From: CAYLPT01 sp964385645
GTDB taxonomy: Bacteria; Armatimonadota; Hebobacteria; Hebobacterales; Hebobacteraceae
Reading direction: 5' to 3'
Length of the DNA stretch: 10,380 nucleotides
Assembly (NCBI GenBank): GCA_964385645.1
Contig: CAYLPT010000120.1
Location: forward strand, 1-10,380
The translations under genes and the position numbers were made by a program. Shown piece after piece: positions 6,632-10,380 of this stretch. Position 1 is the stretch's first letter; each line of letters begins with the position of its first letter. The notes under the pieces are model-generated. The model was not told the origin of the DNA, ran no database searches, and saw nothing but the letters and a program-made list of their open reading frames with translations.

Positions 6632-7809
6632 GGCAGCGGCACCTTCTCCCGGATGCGGGAGACCGCCTCCTCGATCCGCGCCTCGGGGTGCGCGCCCTGC
6701 ACGGTGAGCGAGAAGCGCACATAGCCCTCCCCGCACTCGCCGTAAGCGCTCCCCGGCGTCACCAGCACCCCCGCCTCCCGCAGCAGCGTCTCCGCGACCT
6801 CGGCCGCCCTTCGCCCCCCCGGCGTGGGCGCCCACACATAACAGGTGGCCTTCGGCCTGGGCGCCTGCCAGCCCAGGCTCCCCAGCCCGTCCACCAGCAG
6901 ATCGCGGCGGCGCTGGTAGATGGCCCGCATCTGCTCCACGCAGTCCTGGGGGCCGGTCAGCGCGGCCACCGCGGCGTGCTGGATGGCGAGGAAGGCCCCC
7001 GAGTCCACGTTCGACTTGAGCTTCTCCAGCGCCCCCAGCGCCTCCGCGCTGCCGACCGCGTAGCCGATGCGCCACCCCGTCATGTTGTAGGTCTTGGAAA
7101 GGGAGTGGATCTCGATCCCCACCTGCTTCGCGCCCTCGACCTGCAACAGGCTGTGGGTGCGACAGCCGTCATAGTAGAGCTCCGAGTAAGCCATATCGAG
7201 GCAGACGAGCAGGTCGTGGTCGGCGGCGAAGCGCACCAGCCGCTCGTAGAAGTCGCGCCCGGCGACCGCGCCGGTGGGCATGTGCGGGTAGCACAGGTAC
7301 ATGAGCCGGGCGCGCTGCAAGACCTCCCGCGGCACCGCCTCCAGGTCCGGGAGGTAGCCGGCCTCCTCCTTCAGCGCCAGGCAGTGCACCCTCGCGCCCG
7401 CGAACTCGCTCGCGACCCTGTAGACCGGGTATCCGGGGTCGGGGATGAGCGCGTAGTCTCCCGGGTTGAGGACGGCCCACGCGAGGTGGGCGAGCCCCTC
7501 CTTCGCGCCGATGAGGCGCAGCACCTCGCGGTGCGGGTCGAGGGTGACGCCGAAGCGCTCCTCGTACCAGGCGGCCACGGCCTCCCTGAACTCCGGCAGG
7601 CCCTTGCCCGTCTCGTCGTACTGGTGGGTGGCGGGGTCGCGGGCGGCCCGGGCGAGAGCCTCGACGATGTGGGCCGGCGTGGGCCGGTCGGGGTCGCCGA
7701 TGCCGAAGTCCACCAGGTCCACGCCCTCGGCCTTCGCCTTGGCCTTCAGGCGCGCCAGCTCTGCGAACGGATACGGAGGCGTCCTCAGCACTCGGTCAGC
7801 GGTCTGCAT
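6628..7809 (-). CDS. dapL: LL-diaminopimelate aminotransferase-like class I/II aminotransferase
   Basis: PLP enzyme expected to convert tetrahydrodipicolinate plus glutamate directly into LL-diaminopimelate (EC 2.6.1.83). It has 393 residues of fold-type I: DFGIGDPDRPTP (34-45), GAKEGLAHL (101-109), PDPGYPVY (123-130), CLDMAYSELYYDG (203-215, Asp205 and Tyr208 facing PLP), SLSKTYNMTGWRIGYA (236-251, Lys239 forming the Schiff base) and carboxylate Arg365 in VRFSL. The normally near-invariant Asn of the NPTG motif is Met177 here (YPHMPTG, 174-180), which is odd because that Asn contacts the PLP ring oxygen. The dapL call rests on resemblance to bacterial DapL sequences plus the adjacent dapF, whose substrate is the DapL product. 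A related alanine- or aspartate-type transaminase cannot be excluded. The start ATG 7809 has GAGGTG 7 nt upstream, and the end overlaps hflX by 4 bp. Confidence 0.82.
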   Translation of the reverse strand: MQTADRVLRTPPYPFAELARLKAKAKAEGVDLVDFGIGDPDRPTPAHIVEALARAARDPATHQYDETGKGLPEFREAVAAWYEERFGVTLDPHREVLRLIGAKEGLAHLAWAVLNPGDYALIPDPGYPVYRVASEFAGARVHCLALKEEAGYLPDLEAVPREVLQRARLMYLCYPHMPTGAVAGRDFYERLVRFAADHDLLVCLDMAYSELYYDGCRTHSLLQVEGAKQVGIEIHSLSKTYNMTGWRIGYAVGSAEALGALEKLKSNVDSGAFLAIQHAAVAALTGPQDCVEQMRAIYQRRRDLLVDGLGSLGWQAPRPKATCYVWAPTPGGRRAAEVAETLLREAGVLVTPGSAYGECGEGYVRFSLTVQGAHPEARIEEAVSRIREKVPLP

Positions 7810-7816
7810 GTCAGGT

Positions 7817-7822
7817 CACCTC
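7817..7822 (-). promoter_or_regulatory. Aminotransferase ribosome binding site
   Basis: GAGGTG on the minus strand, 7 nt before ATG 7809 and just after the dapF stop TAG (7828-7826). It fixes the aminotransferase start and shows translation can initiate independently of dapF. Confidence 0.7.
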
Positions 7823-7825
7823 GGC

Positions 7826-8716
7826 CTACCGGTTTCTGCGGGCGCGCGGCCGCCCTGCCTCCAGCTCCTCGTCCAACCTCGTCTCGCCGACGAACACCTC
7901 GACGGCCGGCCCCTCGATGAACACATGGCCGTCCTCCGGGTTCCAGTGCACCTCCAGGTCGCCCCCAGGCAGGTGGACGACCGCGCGCCGGGAGGCCAGC
8001 CCGTTCAGGTGCGCGGCCACGAGGGCCGCCGAGGCGCCCGTTCCGCAGGCCAGCGTCTCCCCGGCCCCCCGCTCCCACACCCGCATCGCCAGCTCTCCCT
8101 CACCCATCACCTGGACGAACTCGACATTGGTGCGCCGCGGGAACAGGTCGTGGCGCTCGATCTGCGGGCCGAGCTCGCCCACCGGCGCGCGCTGCACATC
8201 GGGCACGAAGATCACGCAGTGCGGGTTGCCCATCGAGAGGGCCGTGATCTCGAGCCGCCGGCCCCCCACCCGCAGCCGCTCGCCCACCACACGCGGCGCC
8301 TCCGCACCCCTCATCGGAATCTCCGCCCGCGCCAGGCGCGGCTCCCCCATGTCCACGCGGACTGCGGTCACCTGGCCGCCGCGCACGCGCACCCGCAGCC
8401 GGATGAGGCCCGCCCCGGTCTCTATCTCGAGGTCCCTCTGGCGCGTGTAGCTCCGCTCGTAGAGGTACTTCGCCAGCAGCCTCACCCCGTTTCCGCACAT
8501 CTCGGCCTCGCTGCCGTCCGCGTTGAGGATGCGCATCCGGAAGTCCGCCACCCGCGAGGGCAGCGCCAGAATGACCCCATCGGCGCCCACCCCGAAGTGG
8601 CGGTCGCACAACGCCCTGGCGAGCGCGCCCAGCTCCCCGGCGGGGGGCGCCTCGCGCACCCCGTCGAGCAGCAGGTAGTCGTTGCCCAGCCCCTGCATCT
8701 TGGTGAAGCGTATCAC
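7826..8716 (-). CDS. dapF: Diaminopimelate epimerase
   Basis: PLP-independent epimerase turning LL- into meso-diaminopimelate for lysine and peptidoglycan. It is 296 residues from GTG 8716. The two catalytic cysteines are present in the usual motifs: Cys74 in AEMCGNGVR (71-79) and Cys224 in LACGTGASA (222-230). Also seen are GLGNDY (9-14), FGVGADGVI (41-49), MGNPHCVIF (162-170), the family ERGAGET (215-221) and a non-conserved basic tail (289-296). The epimerase family normally starts with a few residues before FTKMxGLGND, which matches GTG 8716. Two more GTGs upstream (8734, 8740) are less likely because GGAGGGGG lies 6 nt before 8716 and would fall inside a longer gene. The aminotransferase 16 bp downstream makes its substrate, so two successive pathway steps are encoded side by side. 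Upstream is a 180-bp leader with inverted repeats. Confidence 0.96.
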   Translation of the reverse strand: MIRFTKMQGLGNDYLLLDGVREAPPAGELGALARALCDRHFGVGADGVILALPSRVADFRMRILNADGSEAEMCGNGVRLLAKYLYERSYTRQRDLEIETGAGLIRLRVRVRGGQVTAVRVDMGEPRLARAEIPMRGAEAPRVVGERLRVGGRRLEITALSMGNPHCVIFVPDVQRAPVGELGPQIERHDLFPRRTNVEFVQVMGEGELAMRVWERGAGETLACGTGASAALVAAHLNGLASRRAVVHLPGGDLEVHWNPEDGHVFIEGPAVEVFVGETRLDEELEAGRPRARRNR

Positions 8717-8722
8717 CTCTGT

Positions 8723-8730
8723 CCCCCTCC
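8723..8730 (-). promoter_or_regulatory. Strong dapF ribosome binding site
   Basis: GGAGGGGG on the minus strand, 6 nt before GTG 8716. It is among the strongest such sites in the window and decides the dapF start against GTG 8734 or 8740. Confidence 0.8.
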
Positions 8731-8742
8731 GCACAAACACGG

Positions 8743-8779
8743 AAGGCGCCGCGGGACCCTGGGTCCGCCCCGGCGCCTT
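8743..8779 (-). promoter_or_regulatory. Long GC-rich hairpin in the dapF leader
   Basis: AAGGCGCCG (8743-8751) and CGGCGCCTT (8771-8779) form a perfect 9-bp stem. Inside it GGACC (8754-8758) and GGTCC (8762-8766) form a second 5-bp stem. On the minus-strand transcript it lies between miaA and dapF, ending about 13 nt before the dapF Shine-Dalgarno. The following bases CCGTGTTTGTG are only slightly T-rich, so it is a weak terminator candidate at best. An mRNA-processing, stability or attenuator element is equally possible. Confidence 0.5.
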
Positions 8780-8850
8780 GCCTGCTGTCTCCTCGCCGCC
8801 TCAGTCTCAGTCGCGTCGTCTCCCCGGACCGGGCGCGCGTCGAGGCAAGG
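8776..8850 (-). repeat. 8-bp inverted repeat competing with the dapF leader hairpin
   Basis: CCTTGCCT (8776-8783) and AGGCAAGG (8843-8850) are perfect complements 59 bp apart. The 8776-8783 arm shares four bases (8776-8779) with the 9-bp stem at 8743-8779, so the two pairings compete to that extent. A further small hairpin, GGGCCG-agc-CGGCCC (8852-8866), lies just upstream in transcript order. The layout resembles an attenuator, but 8-bp complements also arise by chance in sequence this GC-rich. Confidence 0.35.
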
Positions 8851-8899
8851 CGGGCCGAGCCGGCCCACCCGCGCGCTTCGTGCGCTTGCCCACGGTCAT
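8807..8899 (-). CDS. Possible 30-residue basic peptide overlapping miaA end
   Basis: ATG 8899-8897 overlaps the miaA stop as ATGA, with AGGA 6 nt upstream, and the frame runs 30 codons to TGA (8809-8807). The product would have about eight Arg and two Lys and be rich in Pro and Gly, ending GRRRD. I recognise no homolog. The start context is good and it fills the first half of an otherwise empty gap. However, a GC-rich random frame often encodes Arg/Pro/Gly, so it may be non-coding. If translated, it could be a coupling or leader peptide for dapF, since one arm of the competing inverted repeat (8843-8850) falls inside it. Confidence 0.25.
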   Translation of the reverse strand: MTVGKRTKRAGGPARPALPRRAPGPGRRRD

Positions 8900-9822
8900 T
8901 CCCATTCCTGCCCGAACCTCTCCACGATGATCTCGGCCGCCCGCTCGGGCCCGCCCACCTGCGACATGTCCACCCACTCGATCCGCTGGTCGGCGCGGAA
9001 CCAGGTGAGCTGGCGCTTGGCGAAGCGCCGCGTATCCCGCTTCAGCAGCTTCACTGCCTCCTCATAGGTGCAGGCCCCCCTCAGGTGGGCCAGGAGCTGC
9101 GCATAGCCCAGCCCCTTCATCGAGACCAGCGTCTCGTCACAGCCCCGCGCGAGAAGGGCCTTCACCTCATCGAGGAGGCCCTCCGCCATCATCCGGTCCA
9201 CCCGGGCCTCGATCCGCCGGTACAACTCCAGCCGGGGCCAGGTCAGCCCGAACTGGCGGGTATTGTAGCGCGGCGGGGCGGCGGGGTCAACACTATGGAG
9301 GGCGGAGATCGGCGCCCCCGTCTGCTCGTAGACCTCCAGCGCGCGGATGATGCGCTTCTCGTCATGGGGGTGGATGCGCGCGGCCGCCCACGGATCAACC
9401 GCACTCAGCCTGGCGTGGAGCGAGGCCGCATCGTGGCGCGCGAGCCGCCGCCGCAGCTCCGGGTCGGGCGGCGCCAGGGCGAGCCGCAGGCCGCCGATCA
9501 ACGCGCGGACGTACAGGCCGCTCCCCCCCACCACCACGGGCTGCCGGCCCCGGGAGAACACATCGTCTATCGCCGCCCAGGCGAGCCTCTGGTAGTCGGC
9601 GACAGAGAAGGGCTGCTCGGGCTCGACGACATCTATCAGGTGGTGCCGCACGCGGGCCCGCTGCTCGGGGGTGGGCTTGGCGGTCCCGATGTCCATCCCC
9701 CGGTAGACCTGCATCGAGTCCGCGGAGATGATCTCGCCACCCAGCGCCTGGGCCGCTAGCAGCCCGACCTCGCTCTTCCCGGAGGCCGTCGGGCCCACGA
9801 TCACGAGCAGGTGGTCTGGCAT
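8896..9822 (-). CDS. miaA: tRNA dimethylallyltransferase
   Basis: Transfers the dimethylallyl group from DMAPP to N6 of A37 in tRNAs reading codons that begin with U. It has 308 residues, the normal length. Seen: P-loop VGPTASGKSE (9-18), ISADSMQVYRGMDIGTAKP (32-50) with the catalytic Asp35 and the tRNA-contact region, GGSGLYVRAL (99-108), the DEKRIIRALEVY segment (154-165), MKGLGYAQL (235-243, usually xxIGYxxL) and KRDTRRFAKRQLTWFR (261-276). The start ATG 9822 lies 3 bp after the mutL stop without a clear Shine-Dalgarno, so translation is probably coupled to mutL. mutL-miaA adjacency is common in bacteria and supports both calls. It may overlap a small downstream frame by 4 bp. Confidence 0.97.
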   Translation of the reverse strand: MPDHLLVIVGPTASGKSEVGLLAAQALGGEIISADSMQVYRGMDIGTAKPTPEQRARVRHHLIDVVEPEQPFSVADYQRLAWAAIDDVFSRGRQPVVVGGSGLYVRALIGGLRLALAPPDPELRRRLARHDAASLHARLSAVDPWAAARIHPHDEKRIIRALEVYEQTGAPISALHSVDPAAPPRYNTRQFGLTWPRLELYRRIEARVDRMMAEGLLDEVKALLARGCDETLVSMKGLGYAQLLAHLRGACTYEEAVKLLKRDTRRFAKRQLTWFRADQRIEWVDMSQVGGPERAAEIIVERFGQEWE

Positions 9823-9825
9823 CGC

Positions 9826-10380
9826 TCAGCGGTTGAACTTGCGGTCTATCTCGAGGTTCGAGATGGTCATCACGATGGGCCAGCCGTGGGGGCAGGTGTA
9901 GGGCCGTTCAGTCTCCGACAGCGCCCGGAGCAGTGCGGCCGCCTCCTCCGGGCTGAGGGGGTCGCCGGCCTTGATGGCGGATCGGCAGGAGAGCGCGATC
10001 AGCAGACGCTCGCGGCGCCGATCGAGCGAGCGCTCGCCCGTCTCAGAGGCCAGGTCCTCCGCCAGGTCCCGCAGCACCCCGGCGGGATCTTCGCCGGCGA
10101 GCTCCGCGGGGAGCGCGCGCACCAGATAGGCGTTGGGGCCGAAGGGCTCGGTCTCGAGGCCCAGCGCGGCCAGCTCCCCCAGGTGCTCGGCCAGCGCCCC
10201 GGCCTCCCGCGGCCCGAGCTGCGCGACCGCGGGGGTGAGCAGGCCCTGGGAGGGCGAGCGCGCGCCCGCGCGGGCGCGCTGAAAGCGCTCGTACAGCACC
10301 CGCTCCTGGGCCCGGTGCTGGTCCACCAGCAGCAGGCCCTGGGCGCTCTCCGCAAGGATGTAGGTCCCCCGGAGCTGGGC
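9826..10380 (-). CDS. mutL: DNA mismatch repair protein MutL (C-terminal part)
   Basis: C-terminal 184 residues of MutL; the ATPase half lies beyond the right edge. MutL couples MutS mismatch recognition to excision. This is the dimerisation/nuclease domain: YILAE (7-11), a form of the endonuclease metal motif DQHRAQERVLYE (20-31), SCRSAIKAGD (131-140), CPHGWP (163-168) and the terminal FNR (182-184). All four motif regions of nicking-type MutL are present, so this organism probably uses MutL nicking rather than the MutH/Dam system. Two usual residues differ: the Ala of DQHA is Arg23, and the Arg of CPHGRP is Trp167. The metal-binding Asp20, His22, Glu26, Glu31, Cys163 and His165 candidates are retained. 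The fragment's frame is open to the window edge, and miaA follows after 3 bp. Confidence 0.95.
   Translation of the reverse strand, partial: AQLRGTYILAESAQGLLLVDQHRAQERVLYERFQRARAGARSPSQGLLTPAVAQLGPREAGALAEHLGELAALGLETEPFGPNAYLVRALPAELAGEDPAGVLRDLAEDLASETGERSLDRRRERLLIALSCRSAIKAGDPLSPEEAAALLRALSETERPYTCPHGWPIVMTISNLEIDRKFNR

Noticed and set aside
8743..8779. Standard intrinsic terminator after miaA
   Set aside because: The stem is strong, but the following bases CCGTGTTTGTG are not a T-run, so I list it as a hairpin of unknown role.
8717..8895. Lysine riboswitch before dapF
   Set aside because: I see no five-helix lysine-box layout. Only two or three simple hairpins are present, and the 180 bp would hardly hold the aptamer plus the putative peptide.
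6688..9067. Long plus-strand frames antisense to dapL, dapF and miaA
   Set aside because: They mirror genes with complete catalytic motifs on the minus strand and show no recognisable fold or start context.

Overview
The window is compact, very GC-rich bacterial chromosome (roughly 70% G+C by eye, not computed). It holds ten clear protein genes and one doubtful micro-ORF, with no RNA genes, insertion sequences, CRISPR arrays or phage genes. Most genes abut or overlap by a few bases, and four of the nine visible start codons are GTG. The organism cannot be named from this. It uses a nuclease-type MutL (metal motif DQHxAxE...E), the LL-diaminopimelate aminotransferase route to meso-diaminopimelate, and a plant-like glucuronokinase. 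That argues against enteric proteobacteria and most Actinobacteria. It would fit a deep GC-rich lineage such as an Armatimonadota- or Chloroflexota-like bacterium, which is a low-confidence inference.

Right block, all on the minus strand and read from 10380 down to 3425: mutL (3' part only), miaA, a possible 30-residue basic peptide, dapF, a dapL-type aminotransferase, hflX, and an N6-adenine DNA methyltransferase. Spacing is 3 bp for mutL/miaA, 16 bp for dapF/dapL, a 4-bp GTGA overlap for dapL/hflX, and 3 bp for hflX/methylase. The only real gap is 180 bp between miaA and dapF. It contains paired inverted repeats that could form alternative RNA structures. The block joins mismatch repair, tRNA A37 modification, two successive lysine/peptidoglycan steps, a ribosome-rescue GTPase and a DNA methylase.

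Middle: one plus-strand gene, a family 2 glycosyltransferase (2596-3474). Its 3' end overlaps the end of the methylase gene by 50 bp tail to tail. Its 5' end lies divergent from the left block across 184 bp that contain a perfect 13-bp palindrome.

Left block, minus strand: a GHMP kinase closely resembling plant glucuronokinase, then a GalU-type nucleotidyltransferase 11 bp downstream, then a long-chain polyprenyl diphosphate synthase that runs off the left edge. Kinase plus pyrophosphorylase would convert free glucuronate to UDP-glucuronate in two steps, and the divergent glycosyltransferase is a possible user of such a sugar nucleotide (inference). The prenyl synthase has its own textbook promoter, TTGACA-17 bp-TATAAT. 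Its -35 box sits in the loop of an 8-bp inverted repeat located just after the galU stop.

Most of the window is ordinary housekeeping sequence. The points most worth a second look are the glucuronokinase/GalU pair, the Asn-to-Met change in the PLP-contact motif of the aminotransferase, the altered metal-site motifs in MutL, the methylase at the tail of a mutL transcription unit, and the structured dapF leader.
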